Shown: positions 13,427 through 25,620, counted from the stretch's first letter. The stretch is DNA of 64,000 bases from Centroberyx gerrardi (GCF_048128805.1 NC_136019.1:17319381-17383380); one strand, 5' to 3'. The notes: generated by a model not told the origin, from the letters alone. A program made the numbers and translations.

Positions 13427-13500
13427 GGTAGCATCGTCATCATCATCATCGTCATCATCATCATCGTCATCATCATCATCATCATCATAATCATCATCAA
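13427..13500. repeat. (ATC)n microsatellite
   Basis: A run of ATC units with a few GTC interruptions begins about 30 bp after the stop of PLAC8-like gene 2, within its 3' untranslated region. It produces long artificial open frames on both strands. Confidence 0.85.
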
Positions 13501-14868
13501 AATATGGACCTCTGTACTCCTCTGCCTTATCACCTCCATCGGCTTTACCAAGATCACCACAGACTTCTCGTGTTCTTTCCTTTCCTTCAGTGGAATGCTA
13601 TTTTGTCTCGGAAGAGGCTGCATTGTCTCTCCCTGATGCTGTCTTCTTAATCTGCCGCCACCACCACATACAAGCCAACACTGGCTTCTGACCTGTTTCA
13701 AGCACGTCTGGCTCTGAGGAATGCCACCAAATAGCTGATTGAGGATCAGCACATTCATGTGTGTTGATGGAATGTAGCTTAATGAGAGACACTACGGATG
13801 AGCAGACGATTGGCCTCTGTGACTTTCCATCAACAGATTTCTGAAATTAATGAGATCCAGCGAATGAAACCATACCAGCGCTCTGCTCACGCTACTGATT
13901 CAGGTTACACTGTATTGCAATTACAATGCAAGAGTTTATATGTAGGTGTGTATATGTTAATGTACATATCATAAGTTATTTCACTCTCATCCTGATAATC
14001 AATTTACTTTGGCCTGTTTCTTACTTGTACATTTACATTCAAAAATTCTTCAAAATGTGTTGGGTGCTGGACCTTTTTTTTTTTTTTTTTATAAACAGAG
14101 AATAAACCCCTAACTCTGATACAGTCTACTAGTTGTATTTACAATATGAATACATAAGTCTTCATGTGCAGGGCAATACAACTCTTGATAGCATTCTTAG
14201 TATAGCCTTTCACTGTGAAGTTGATCAAATGCATTGCAGTGAACCTCTGCATGCTCACTCACATGCAAACCACACACATGCAAATCATCACTGTGCCAAA
14301 GCTAAGTTCTTCCTTGAAGTGCTAAATGCCAACTTTGCTCCATAGTGCAGTTGACCAAGCCTGTGTCCACTGAGTTTTCAACATCAGGTGAGTGTTTCTC
14401 AAATGAACATTAAAATCAAAATAAATGCAAGATTATAGCAAATTAAATTATTTGGAAAACAATAGCTGGTCAGTGGAGGAAGGTAAATGATTGTTTCAAC
14501 AGTTGTCCCTGAAAATATAAGGGTTAAGAAGACTTACATTAACCCTACTTTCAGGTTCATGTGAAATTCCTGGAAAAAATGTGTTTTGATTAAGAGTAAA
14601 CAGCTGTCATCCAGTGATAATACATGGTAGCCGTCTGAGTAAATGGTGTGAATACTGTAAAGGAGATTAAAATGAGCCATATCATGTTACAGCACAATTG
14701 AAGGAAGGAAAAGTATTGTACGAGCGAGCGTGCCGGGAGCTTTGTTCAGTTATTTGGGCTTGAAGTCAACTTTGAGAAGTGCAACGAAAGTAAGAAGAAT
14801 CCCATGAGAAAAAAAAAAAATTCTGTGTTGTTTTCACATTTCAGGCCTTCCTTATTTGAGAGACGACC

Positions 14869-16434
14869 ATGGCAACAAATGTGATCATCAACAGCCAGCA
14901 GCCTCATCAGGCTCCGTCTCTGATCGCTATCCATTCTAACCAGTGGAGCACCAGCATCTGTGGCTGCTTTGATGACTTACAAGTCTGTAAGTGTCCTTCT
15001 CTGCGGCTCCTCATTTGTTTTCATTGCACCTCAGTATCTGTTTGCCTTGCACTGGCACACGCAAATTCTGTCAAAGTGAGATCTGTGTGGGCTGGTTTTT
15101 AAACTCATTGGGCTATGACTAATTCAGATTATTTGCTAATACCTTTTTTTACCCATGTACAAGCTTTTGTATTTGCTGTTGATTGATTTAACACTAGGAA
15201 AAGGACAATGGATTTTCTAAGAGAAGGTCAACAAGCCATCAATTGAAAGAGGAGAAGATTGTACAGAAAGTAGAAGGTTATGGAGGAACATTTTGATATC
15301 TGAGATATTTTCATTCTAAAATGCAAAGCAGTAGTCAGTTGTCGGTAGTTTAGCTTTTCTAGTGTTAAAATCGTCAATTTAGAATGTACTAACGATTTGC
15401 CGTATTTTAGTGGAAGGTCTGCTTTGAAGAATTGAATGACTGTATGTGTTGGACAAAACAAAAGAATCCTTGTTACTGTATCGTGAGATAAAGCCCTTTA
15501 TCAGTGCTCAATCATCTCAATCCCTGTTCCACTTTCCGCCTTATCAGGCTGCTTTGCCTACTGGTGCTTCCCTTGCTTCGCCTGCAGCACCACCTCAGAG
15601 TTTGGAGAGTGCTTCTGTCTCCCCCTGTTGGACGTGCTGTGGACCACCCTCCAGATGGGGTTAGTCCCATCATGCATCCCGCCTGTGTCCATGTCCATGA
15701 GGGTTGCTGTGCGTAGCCGCTACGGCATCCAGGTGAGTTTAGAGAAAGGAAGAATTTGGAAGTCTTTTTGACCTGTAAAGCAGTGATGTAGTGGTAAATA
15801 GGCAAACAACCACCAATATAAATGAAATAAATGTCAGAAAAGCATTAATTTATAGTTTGTCCCCTTAAAAAAACTATCCCATATCCTCATGTAACTTACA
15901 TCAGTTTGATGCTACTTACAATAATGTATACTCTGCATTCTACATCACAAAGATTTATGTCAGCCTAAAAAGCTGGGTACACTTACGAAATTAAACAGCT
16001 TGGCAGAATCCAGATGAATTTAGGTGAGTTTACATTCCACCACGTCCCTTCTGTAGAGGGACTTGCATTCATTCCTTTTCGATTAGGCCTATTTATCAAA
16101 GTCATACGGTTTCTAGGAATAAGCATAAGTAGGCTCGCATTACTCTTTTTTTTTTCTCTTACAATGCTGTTATTTTATTTCTTCTCTATGTCTCTTTTCT
16201 CAGGGAGACATGGCAGGTGACTGTGTATACGCCACCTTCTGCAACATCTGCTCCTGGTGCCAGATGGCCAGGGAGATCAAGAGACGCAGCCAGACCCTCA
16301 CTGTAATCAATGCCCAGCCCACTATGATGGCTGCCCAACCAATTATAGTGACCACCCAGCCAGGGGTCATCACCTCCCAGACGATGATCTCCTCACCTGC
16401 CACTCAGGGTGTCCTGACCTCCAGGATCATGTGA
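14869..16434 (+). CDS. PLAC8/cornifelin-family protein 3 with extended tail (three exons)
   Basis: Exons 14869-14986, 15548-15732 and 16204-16434 give 177 residues with the same phases as the paralogs. Exon 1 ends 'WSTSICGCFDDLQV'. Exon 2 gives 'CCFAYWCFPCFACS', 'ECFCLPLLD' and 'VRSRYGIQ', and is 30 bp longer than in genes 1 and 2 because of about ten extra residues (LWTTLQMGLV region) after PLLD. Exon 3 gives 'GDMAGDCVYATFCNICSWCQ', then 'MAREIKRR', followed by about 50 residues rich in Thr, Gln, Pro and Ile ('TLTVINAQPTMMAAQP' and onward). The N-terminus is also rich in polar residues. A 5' noncoding exon is likely: an acceptor ends at 14844 and a GTGAGT donor stands at 14388. Function is unassigned beyond family membership. 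Confidence 0.84.
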
Positions 16435-17448
16435 CCTCTCACGCTCCCAAAATGTCACAAATTTATTGCCTAGGCCTCTGCATGTTATGTGTTATTATGC
16501 AATCTATTCAGTAGAAGCGGTATTCAGCTCATGAGTGTCAAACTTTAGTGAAAATGTGCTACTTCTGCCTCTATAAAGGGCTTCCCAGTGATGTAACGTA
16601 CCTTCTGGCAGCCATATTGGAGATCCTCAGCTCTTGGGCAACAGTGGTTGTGAAAAGCTGTTTCTAAACATACTTGGCCATCTCAAAAGAATTCAATAGA
16701 CATGGTTAATTTCTGTGCTGTTTTTGACTGGGAATTGATCATTTCACCACTGATACATCAATTTTGTGTTTAGATAATATCAGTTTGTTAGCTAGCTAAC
16801 CATAGTATCTGTTCAGTTAAACATCACCATCTTGGTGTAAACACATCTGAGTAGAAGGTAGCATTAGTGGTGGCTGGTAGTTGCATATTAACACATATTA
16901 ACATTGTTTGCTTTGCTAAATTAGCGTGCTGGCTAGTTAGCTAGCTAACAAAGCCAAACACCAGCTGTTTGTTCAGGTTAACTGAGCTGACTCTTCTCAA
17001 GCTCCAACTCAGAGTGTTTTGGTGTAGAGACCAAAGAGGGGTAAAGACAAGACAGTGTATTGTGTCACAGTAACCTATATTTGGAAACAAATCGACCAAA
17101 TCAGACTATTCACTTTTACTTATCAGTGCTGGAAATGGGCCGGAACGCACCTCAACGGTGTCCTGGTAGTAGAATTCACAGGGGAATGGAGTTCCGCCTT
17201 AGAATAATCAGAACTTTGTTTATTTTTCTGAGTATGGAATTTATAAAGCAATTCTAAATTCAAACCAGATGAATAATTGACATTTTGCAATCTAGCTCAG
17301 AGGTACAACCAAAAATCTGGAAGAATTTTCTTACTGGCTGCAGCAATTGGCTGCAGCCAGTACAAGAGTGCCTGATACAAGAGGAACACACATAATATAT
17401 ACTTGCATAAGTCAAGAACAGATAGAAGCAGATAGAAAGTAGATTAAC

Positions 17449-17487
<39 letters not shown>

Positions 17488-18480
17488 TGTGTGTGTGTGT
17501 GTATGTGTGTGTGTATGTGTGAGTGAGTGTGTACCCATGCACATCACTGCACAGCCCAATAGGTGCTTTTATGAGAGATTTCAGATTCACTGCACAAAAA
17601 GTATTCAGAGAGATAGTGAATTTTCAGATACAGAGGTCAATGGGGTGAGCTTCATATCTGTCTAGTTGTAAAGTTCACAGTGATGTGGCAGAAGTCAAAC
17701 AGGGCAAAATGCATAAAGCCTTTTACAGAAGTAGGGACGGTCTGTGAAGAGTTTTCTTTTTGATATAGAAATATTGGTTTTCTGTATGATGATACCTGGG
17801 ATCTCCATGTAGGGTCCCCCCAGAAAATCTGGCCATTTCCAGCACTGTTTGTAACAAATGAATTGCCCTACACACACACCTCAACACCTTTTTTCAGGTA
17901 TGTCTCTTTCTAGCCTGGTTGTTATATATTTAGTCATTATATGTGCCGAGCCAATTCTCCAATGGACCTCCACGACTAACGTGATTGCTAGGAGATGTGT
18001 GAGGCAACTGCAAAGCCGCTATACATACAAACTGGAGAAACTGAAATTTCTGTAACATTCGATGTCATTTCAATATATACATGCTACAGCTATTTAGTAT
18101 TTAAACCTATGCAATTTATTGTGTGTGTGGTGTGTTTGTGTCAAAGCTCAGTGATGTACAGCACTGGTAAATGCATGAATATATGGTCTCTAGAGCCACT
18201 CCAGTCATGACTACTGAATGTGAAGCAGGGTGGCCTCCTCCCTGCGGTCCACTGTTACTTTGAGGTTCTGTTGTTCCACAGCCTGGGTTTACATAACTCC
18301 ACAGAGGGAGAGGAGAGAGGAGGGGAAGGCTGCGGCTCGCTGATATGGCTGTTCAGCAGTGACTCGTGCTGTTATTGTAATCACCCCAGCTCACTTTATT
18401 TTCCCTCCACTGTGACCTTGCCGTTTCCTCCCTCCCTCGCTCCTTCCTTCTTTCCCTGCCACTCCCCTCCAATGCTCTTT
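16435..18480. other. Intergenic stretch with GT microsatellite
   Basis: This lies downstream of PLAC8-like gene 3. A (GT)n run lies at about 17450-17530. I recognise no gene; the open frames here are short and low in complexity. Confidence 0.4.
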
Positions 18481-19079
18481 GGCTACGTTCACACTGCAGC
18501 TGATGTTTTCCGATCAGTGTGAACGACAAAAAGCTGAATGGAGTCACATTTTTACATTTTCGATCTGTACCACGGACATCTGAGGCATGCAACCCGACAT
18601 GTGACTTGTACTTGAATGCTGCAATTAGAATTTGTCAGTGAGTAAATCTATGTCATTCACAATTGTCATAATTTTAGCACCCACAGCAGCTTGGCTGAGC
18701 CAGTGTTAGCATGGAGGACAACGAGACACAACAATAGAAACAAAGCCAAATAGCCGACTTGATCGGTATTTGCGGAGACGCTTCAATTCAGTCAAAACTC
18801 AAAGGCACATACTGATACTGAAATGTGTTGTAAACAATTTGGAGTGAAATGGTTGACCCAAGAAAATGGGAAAGAAAAGCATAGGTGCAAAAATGGATCT
18901 GATCTGTCTATTGTTTTTGTTCCTCTGCACACCACTCTGTCTTTTCGACATCCCTGTCAGTTTATATTGGTATCAGATATGGGTTACATCATAGAATAGA
19001 TATGACCAGTCATCCAAAAAAATCTGAAATGAGCAGCAATTCAGAATTGAGCATGAAGGCCTGTGGAGTGAATGCAGCC
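18481..19079. mobile_element. MITE-like element with imperfect terminal inverted repeats
   Basis: The left end 'GGCTACGTTCACACTGCAG' and the complement of the right end 'GGCTGCATTCACTCCACAGG' match at most positions. The interior has the 'GATCAGTGTGAACGA' type of sequence seen in nonautonomous fish DNA transposons. No clean target-site duplication is visible. Confidence 0.4.
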
Positions 19080-20928
19080 TGTCAGTCCTCGCTCACTCTT
19101 TCTTTCCTCTCCTTCCCTCTTCCCACAGCACAGTCAGTGCATAGTTTTGCATCATAGGACAAGTATAGTCTTGCATGCAACATTTTTACTTCAATCAATG
19201 AAATGTTCCTGTAGTCAGCTTAAACATAAACTGTCAGCACTTCTGATGTTTAGGCTTTTATTCAAGGTGGTTTTATCAAACAATGCAACAAGGTAATGAG
19301 ACTAAACAATACACTAAGCGGGCAAAATATTAGGAACACCACCTATTTCCATACAGGAAATAGGTTTCCAAGCCATGAGACAATTTAGACATGGATCGGA
19401 AGGTGTTCCAAATATTTTAAACACTTTTGTACACAGAGTAACATATTCTACTATGATCCTATTATTATTTACTAGTGTGACCTTTTCTCTTAGTTACGCC
19501 ACTTAGACCTGATTATGAGCTAGCCATAATCCTCAAACTGGACTTTGGTCCAGTACAGCAAGGCCTGTGTGTAAAAGCAAGCTATGTGGAAACACAAGAA
19601 TGAACATAGTGTCTTGGTCTGTATGTTGCCCATATAGCACCTGGAATTCAAGCCCAACCTCGGGATTTTGACACAGATGACACAGAAGGAACAAGGTGAG
19701 ACCGCGATTCACTCAATTTTTACCTAAACACCTTTTCAGAAACATTTTATGTCTTTCATGTACATTTATGTCTCACCACAAAAACAGTGTTAGAAAAAAG
19801 GTTTGGTTCAGTCTTTTGCTGGTATGTATTGAACATGTTGTCATTCTGAATTCTCCCCATTAACTTTCCCTAAAGAGTGAATCAGCCCTATGTGGGAGTC
19901 ATTCCTCGAAATGGGTGCCTTTTGAACACAGTGATGTCTGTTTTTTCAAGTATCCATTTGCCATTAACATTCTATCAGAAAGAGGATGTTTGACTTGCGA
20001 AAAAACATATTAGTCCAACTTTTAACATTTTCTTACAAATTAATTGTCCCTCATTGTACCATAATAATATGTAAAACAATAGTAATTTACTAAAATGCCT
20101 TTTTACCTCATTAAAGTCATTACATTTGTGTTGAGCACCTTAAAATGTAATGGAAGTAACTGGTAATTTCTGGTAATAACACGTAACATATATAACACAT
20201 ACACAATAACACATTATAATGTGTAATTTCTCAGTTATCTGGTGATAACAAGTAATTATTAGTATGATAACAGTACTACATTAATGTAGTAAGTTGTGCA
20301 ATCATTACTGAATACTTCAGTTCAGTAGGGTGATGAGGTAGCTACCACATCACCTCTTTAAACAGAGCATCTGACAGCTATAAACTGTATATATATATAT
20401 ATATATAAGCTGTATGTAGGCTTGGTCGGGAGACACCATGTACGAATAGAGTGTGCTAGCGCTTAGTAATTGAGTCATTATTGCATTTATTGTAGCCTTA
20501 TTCAACTGATAGAAGGAGTAGTAGACAGTAGTAGTGTTTCTAATTGTAGTATTTTTCAAATTTACCAAAATGGTATATAGGCCTAGCTGCTCCTTGAATA
20601 TTGTGGTTCTTCATTTTGTGACGCTGTTCCCAAAAGCATTACACATTGGTGAATTAAAATGCCACTGATATTGCAGCCAACCCTTGTATGAATATCATTG
20701 TAGATGTTTCTTGTCCATGGTTGTCCTTGGTTACAGTGTGAGAAATGGCATATTCATATTTCATAATCTCAGCACAAAAAACAGCATTTTTATAAGTAGA
20801 AATTCACCAAGGTCTTGTCTATAACAGACTGTAACTAGTTTTTCTTGCTTATTGAATGTTGCTTATTTATCATCATTTTCTGCTGTTTTTTAACTTTGCA
20901 TTATGTATTGTACTTTGTCATGTATCTT
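19080..20928. other. AT-rich intergenic stretch, nothing recognised
   Basis: There is a short (TA)n run near 20390-20407. No coding similarity was seen. Confidence 0.4.
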
Positions 20929-21013
20929 TTCCTCCCACTATTACTACTTCTCTTTTATTCCTGTGAAGCACTTTGTAACTCTGTTTTTATAAGTGCTATA
21001 TAAATTATTAGTT
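20929..21013 (+). mobile_element. L2-type LINE/SINE 3' tail
   Basis: 'GTGAAGCACTTTGTAACT' followed by 'AAGTGCTATATAAAT' is the typical 3' end of fish L2-group LINEs and the SINEs that use them. The upstream part is too decayed to delimit. Confidence 0.6.
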
Positions 21014-21058
21014 ATTTCCACAGGGCATGCCGACCTTAATCATCTCTCTCTCTCCTCT

Positions 21059-21064
21059 GTGTGT

Positions 21065-21126
<62 letters not shown>
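21059..21126. repeat. (GT)n microsatellite
   Basis: A nearly pure GT run, about 630 bp upstream of the UGT coding exon. Confidence 0.9.
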
Positions 21127-21127
<1 letters not shown>

Positions 21128-21754
21128 GTATCATAACCATAATGCAGCTTACACTTTTCTATTGACTCTAATGACTTTGCATTGTTACACCAATGATAAG
21201 AACTTTTCTCTGGAACAATATTCTCTATGCTACAAAATATAGGCCTACCACTATTGTGAGATAACTTAACCTTGGCTGCAATAGGAAATAAGTTCCACTG
21301 TGTGTTATGTAACACTATAGCAACACATCTGGTACCATTCAACAATCACTAGCTAATAAGGTGGCTAATAAGCTAGCTCCCTGGCTGAATTTAGACTGTT
21401 AGCACAAAAGAAGAGGAGGAGAACCAAATTGAAAGGATGGTAAAACAAAAGGGTGGTGCGTTCAACAAACAGCATACCATGTCAGAAAAACAGCTTCATA
21501 ACATATTTTCATGGCTAAGTGAAAGCCCAGTACAGGATTATGGGATTGTTTTTTTTAAATGACATAAGCATTACATGAGCACGAGGTGAGCTGACATAAG
21601 GGTTAAATTCATGTTATGTAGCTATTATAAAGCTCTTATTCAGGCATTACGAAGGTTATATTATGTACTTAATGTAAAGCGTTACTGTGTATTTACAAGT
21701 TTACAAATCAAATTAAATCTACCCCCTATCTGTTGTTTTGTTCTCTCCCAGGAA

Positions 21755-23341
21755 ATGTCAAGCGCGATCCCTCTATTCCTGTTTGCACTCTGCTTCCTGA
21801 CACACAGACCCACTTGTTGCGATGGCAGCAGGATTGTGGTAGTGCCCATCGATGGCAGCCACTGGATCAACATGGAGGTGCTCCTCAGAGAGCTGCACTC
21901 CAGAGGCCACAGCATCACTGTGCTACACTCTGCCAAGAGCTGGTACATCCGTAATAACTCTTCTTTCTATACTTCTGTTCATGTGCGCATGCTGGAGGAT
22001 GAGGCGGATTTGGACTTCTACAATCACATGCTGCAAAGGGTTATGGAATGCCGCAAGTTGCCAAGTTTCACGCGCTCCTTCTGCCAACAGTTTGAGATCA
22101 CGTCCATGCTGGACAAGGGCCATGATATCTGTGCCAGAGCAGCTGCCACAATGTTTGATGACCCTGTTTTTATGAAGATGCTGCAAGATGCCAAGTATGA
22201 CTTAATGTTAACTGACCCTGGTCTGCCGATTGGGGTCCTTCTGGGTAGTTACCTTCAGCTGCCAATGGTCTTCAATGTGCGCTGGATCAATAATGGAGAA
22301 AGCCATTTCAGCATGGCTCCCTCTCCTCTCTCCTATGTCCCTGTGTCAGGTACAGAACTTCATGATCAGATGGACTTTCTGGAAAGGACAAAGAACATGT
22401 TGCATTACCTTTATAGTGTTTTTGAACAGTACGTTTACATTAATCCTGACTACTCAGATCTGCTGCAGCGCCACTTTCCCCCTGGAACTGATTTCCTCTC
22501 TATGCAGCGCTCAGCTGATATCTGGCTGGTGAGGGCGGACTTTGTCTTTGAGTTCCCCCGGCCCACCATGCCCAATGTGGTCTACATAGCGGGTTTCCAG
22601 TGCAGCAAGGCCCGGCCCCTCCCTGCTGAGCTGGAGGCCTTCATGCAGAGCTCCGGGGAGCATGGGGTGGTGGTGATGTCTCTGGGGACGTTGGTGTCGG
22701 CCTTGCCCAGGGAGGTCACAGAGGCCATCGCCGCAGCTTTTGCTCAGCTCCCTCAGAAGGTGGTGTGGAGGTACCCAGGTCAGAGGCCTTCATCCCTGGG
22801 GAACAACACCCTGCTGGTGAACTGGCTGCCTCAGAACGACCTCCTGGGACACCCCAAGACTCGTGCCTTTGTGGCCCATGGAGGCACCAACGGCGTGTAT
22901 GAGGCCATCTACCACGGTGTTCCTGTTCTGGGCCTACCACTCCTCTTTGACCAGTTTGACAACCTAATCCGGCTGAAGGTGCGTGGAGCAGCACGGGTAG
23001 TGGAGGCCAGCTCACTCACCAGAGAGGACTTCCTGGGGGCCCTAAGGGACATCCTGGAGACTCCTTCCTACCGCCACAACATGCAGCGACTCTCCCGGCT
23101 GCACCATGACCGACCACTGTCCCCTATGGACACCGCCATCTTTTGGATTGAGTATGTTATCAGGAACAAAGGAGCAGCCCACCTGCGCTCTGCAGCTTTT
23201 AGCGTGCCCTGGTACTCCTACCATAGCCTGGATGTGGCAGTGCTGCTCGTGGCCCTCAGCGGGGCCTTTCTCTGGGCTTCAGTCTCTGTCTGTAGCCTGC
23301 TCTGCTGCCGGAGATGCAGGAGGAAGACGAAAGTTGAGTAA
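21755..23341 (+). CDS. ugt5: UDP-glucuronosyltransferase, UGT5-type (single coding exon)
   Basis: One uninterrupted frame encodes 528 residues, normal UGT length. The enzyme transfers glucuronic acid from UDP-glucuronate to small lipophilic acceptors at the lumenal face of the ER. Residues 1 to about 22 form a signal peptide (IPLFLFALCFLTH). The N-terminal acceptor-binding half follows, then the C-terminal donor-binding half with the UGT signature beginning near residue 372: 'FVAHGGTNGVYEAIYHGVP' and 'LPLLFDQFDN'. A membrane anchor (VAVLLVALSGAFLWASVSV) precedes a short basic tail ending KTKVE, which fits the dilysine KxKxx ER-retention form. The ATG lies three bases after a good acceptor (TCTCTCCCAG, ending 21751), so a noncoding 5' exon is likely upstream. 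An intronless coding region is typical of the fish UGT5 family, unlike multi-exon UGT1/UGT2. A polyadenylation signal may lie at 23440-23445. No paralog is visible in the window. Confidence 0.88.
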   Translation: MSSAIPLFLFALCFLTHRPTCCDGSRIVVVPIDGSHWINMEVLLRELHSRGHSITVLHSAKSWYIRNNSSFYTSVHVRMLEDEADLDFYNHMLQRVMECRKLPSFTRSFCQQFEITSMLDKGHDICARAAATMFDDPVFMKMLQDAKYDLMLTDPGLPIGVLLGSYLQLPMVFNVRWINNGESHFSMAPSPLSYVPVSGTELHDQMDFLERTKNMLHYLYSVFEQYVYINPDYSDLLQRHFPPGTDFLSMQRSADIWLVRADFVFEFPRPTMPNVVYIAGFQCSKARPLPAELEAFMQSSGEHGVVVMSLGTLVSALPREVTEAIAAAFAQLPQKVVWRYPGQRPSSLGNNTLLVNWLPQNDLLGHPKTRAFVAHGGTNGVYEAIYHGVPVLGLPLLFDQFDNLIRLKVRGAARVVEASSLTREDFLGALRDILETPSYRHNMQRLSRLHHDRPLSPMDTAIFWIEYVIRNKGAAHLRSAAFSVPWYSYHSLDVAVLLVALSGAFLWASVSVCSLLCCRRCRRKTKVE

Positions 23342-23833
23342 AAACTCAGAATGCTGCTTATTATTGTATTACAATTAAAACTTGAACATAAATATAACTG
23401 TTAATTTTGTAATAAGATATCCCAAAAATGACTCACAAAAATAAATCAGAGACTAATATACACATGTGGTGATAGTAAAAAAGCATTAGAAAGGTAGCAC
23501 ATCTACAGCATTAGAAACAATGTAATATCTCCATGAAATTCAATAAAACTGGTGGAAAATTCTGTTCAGTTGATTTGCCCACAGGGTAAACTTCACCTTG
23601 GATTATTCATCAAACCTCAGATTGGAGATATTTTTAAGGAAACACACAATGAGTGATTAGACCCTCCTCCCTTTGAAACCATGTTGTAAAAATACTGCCT
23701 AACACCCATTGTCTCAACATACCCATTCTTCCCCAAACAATTTCAATTGTGCAGGATTTTTTTATCTCCAGTGCCTGCGCAAAGTTCACTCCGGGTAAAT
23801 TGCCCACATGCAATGTCCACAGAGAGGACTGTT

Positions 23834-24110
23834 TTAAAGGAATAGTTCACCCAAAAATGTAAATTCAGTCATCATGCCAGTTGAAACACCGGATGAAGTT
23901 TGTTAGTCCATAAAAGTCTAACAAAGTCTTCGGGGATCGATCTTTAGAGTTCCGAAAAGAGCAGAAAAAGAACAGAAAATATCCATAAAATTACTCCATA
24001 CAGCTCTTGACTTTTTTTTTGGAGAACGATGCTACAAAGTTGTGTTGGCAAGGTCCAGGTGTGTTATATGGACTAACAAACTTCATGTTTTGGGTGAACT
24101 ATTCTTTTAA
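23834..24110. mobile_element. MITE, 277 bp, with terminal and internal inverted repeats
   Basis: The ends 'TTAAAGGAATAGTTCACCCA' and (complement) 'TTAAAAGAATAGTTCACCCA' match at 19 of 20 bases. This is the 'AATAGTTCACCC' MITE type common in teleosts. A second inverted pair ('GAAGTTTGTTAGTCCATA' near 23895 and its complement near 24067) lies inside. It has no coding capacity. Confidence 0.8.
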
Positions 24111-24305
24111 TGAGATCAATCTTTTTCAGCTGAGGAAAAATATTTTTTTGTGTAATCAATTTTAATAAATCCTTTTTTTGCAACCTATAGACTGATCTAA
24201 TTTTATTCGAGAAAAATCAGTACAATTTGTGTCCAGTTCTATTGAACTCTATGTTTGTCTGCTCTTTCTTGTTTGGTCCTAATCTTGGGTTGTCAATCGC
24301 CTCTC

Positions 24306-24324
24306 CCACACACACACAAACACA

Positions 24325-24400
<76 letters not shown>
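24306..24400. repeat. (CA)n microsatellite
   Basis: A CA run of about 95 bp with a few interruptions, giving false Thr-His or Val-Cys reading frames. Confidence 0.9.
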
Positions 24401-24404
<4 letters not shown>

Positions 24405-24665
24405 AGCAACAAATCAGGCATGCACACATATTTAACAAACTGGGTTGACATTTACCTCTGCCAACAGAGTTGGACAGGGGTTATGTTTTCAGCCCTGATA
24501 GAGAAAATTAAGAAATTAATAAATGCACATGAATGCGCCAGAATCAACTAAAATCTAATACAAGAATTACCCATTACAGCCTCAGTGACAGGTTTTTCTT
24601 CTGGTGTATTAGAGAGTTTAATCAGTGAACCTTGTACTAGTGGAGTGGATGCTGTTGGGTGGCCC

Positions 24666-24920
24666 CTATGCTTGATTTGGTCCTCTAGGTGCTGTCATGG
24701 ACCATTTAGTTTGAGGGGGGGCAGAAGGCACTGAGTTAGGTTGCTGTTGTTGGAAGCCAGATTGTAGTTTGTGTTTTTGTCTACAGTCTTTTGCCCAGTG
24801 GCCTGTTTTGGCACAGCAGTGACATTTGTCTTGACGACGGTCGCATTGGTTTGGACATTGTTGTTGACCTTTTGTTTGTTGTTTTTGGTAGCCTGGTTGG
24901 GCAACATAGAGGACTTGCAT
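24666..24920 (-). mobile_element. Retroviral gag (nucleocapsid) fossil fragment
   Basis: On the - strand about 84 codons include a zinc knuckle of CX2CX4HX4C form surrounded by Gln- and Lys-rich sequence, as in the nucleocapsid end of retroviral Gag. No capsid, polymerase, envelope or paired LTR was recognised around it. It is an isolated broken piece of an old endogenous retrovirus; its age cannot be estimated without both LTRs. Confidence 0.6.
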
Positions 24921-25249
24921 GGTTTTTCAGAAAGACCTGCTTGGTCAAGATTAGCTTTTAATTTTAAAATCTTGGAGAGATGATGTGTGCCATGTGGGGA
25001 GGGTGGCTCGAGATTTAAGGGTGGAGCCCATGTAAGAGGGAGCTGATGTACAGTGGGTGAGAACGTTCTCGTTAGAGTTCTATACCAGTGTTATCAGCCC
25101 ACACCAAATCAAACATTTCTACGAATGCAGCAATAAACTGTTTAATGATTTTTCAATCTACCTTTGCCTTTTCTTCACCTTCCTTGGCATTTTGTCTTTT
25201 CTCACATTTTTTTTCTTTTCACATTTCTCTCTCTGTTTGTCTGTTAGCA

Positions 25250-25620
25250 GGATAACTCCAAAAGTTAGGAACGGATTTGCATGAAACTTTGGGGAAAGTT
25301 TGGTCATGGTGCAAGGAAGAACTGATTAACTTTTCACACCGATTGGCCAAAGGGGTGTGTGGCAGTGGGCGTGGCTTCTCATAAAAACGCATATAACTTC
25401 AGAACGGATTCATGCAACACCATCAAACTTGATGTGTCTCTCAGCAGACATAAGAAGAAGCAAACCCTCCATTATTGGCCCAATCAAACAACATGGGAGC
25501 ACTGTAGAGCTCATTACCGGTTTACACATAACCACCCTGACATTTTTTCCCAAACTTGGTACAGTGGCAGAAGGGCAGCCCTAATAGAAACTGAATAGAT
25601 ATAGAGCTGATTGGCCAGAT
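25250..25620. repeat. Dispersed teleost-type repeat (uncertain class)
   Basis: The stretch starting 'GATAACTCCAAAAGTTAGGA' and continuing through 'GATTGGCCAAAGGGGTGTGT' has the look of a noncoding repeat widespread in fish genomes. The class and ends could not be fixed by eye. Confidence 0.3.

Noticed and set aside
13117-13758. A 213-codon - strand open frame with runs of Met and Asp/Thr
   Set aside because: It is the antisense of PLAC8-like exon 3 and of the ATC microsatellite; the Met runs are repeat translation.
14715-14789. Noncoding exon of PLAC8-like gene 3 with a GTAAGA donor
   Set aside because: It would leave an intron of only 55 bp; the GTGAGT donor at 14388 is a better candidate.
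17900-18050. A 'VRQLQSRYTY' stretch that recalls the PLAC8 'VRQRYGI' motif
   Set aside because: The surrounding cysteine pattern is absent, so the likeness is too short to support a fourth PLAC8-like exon.
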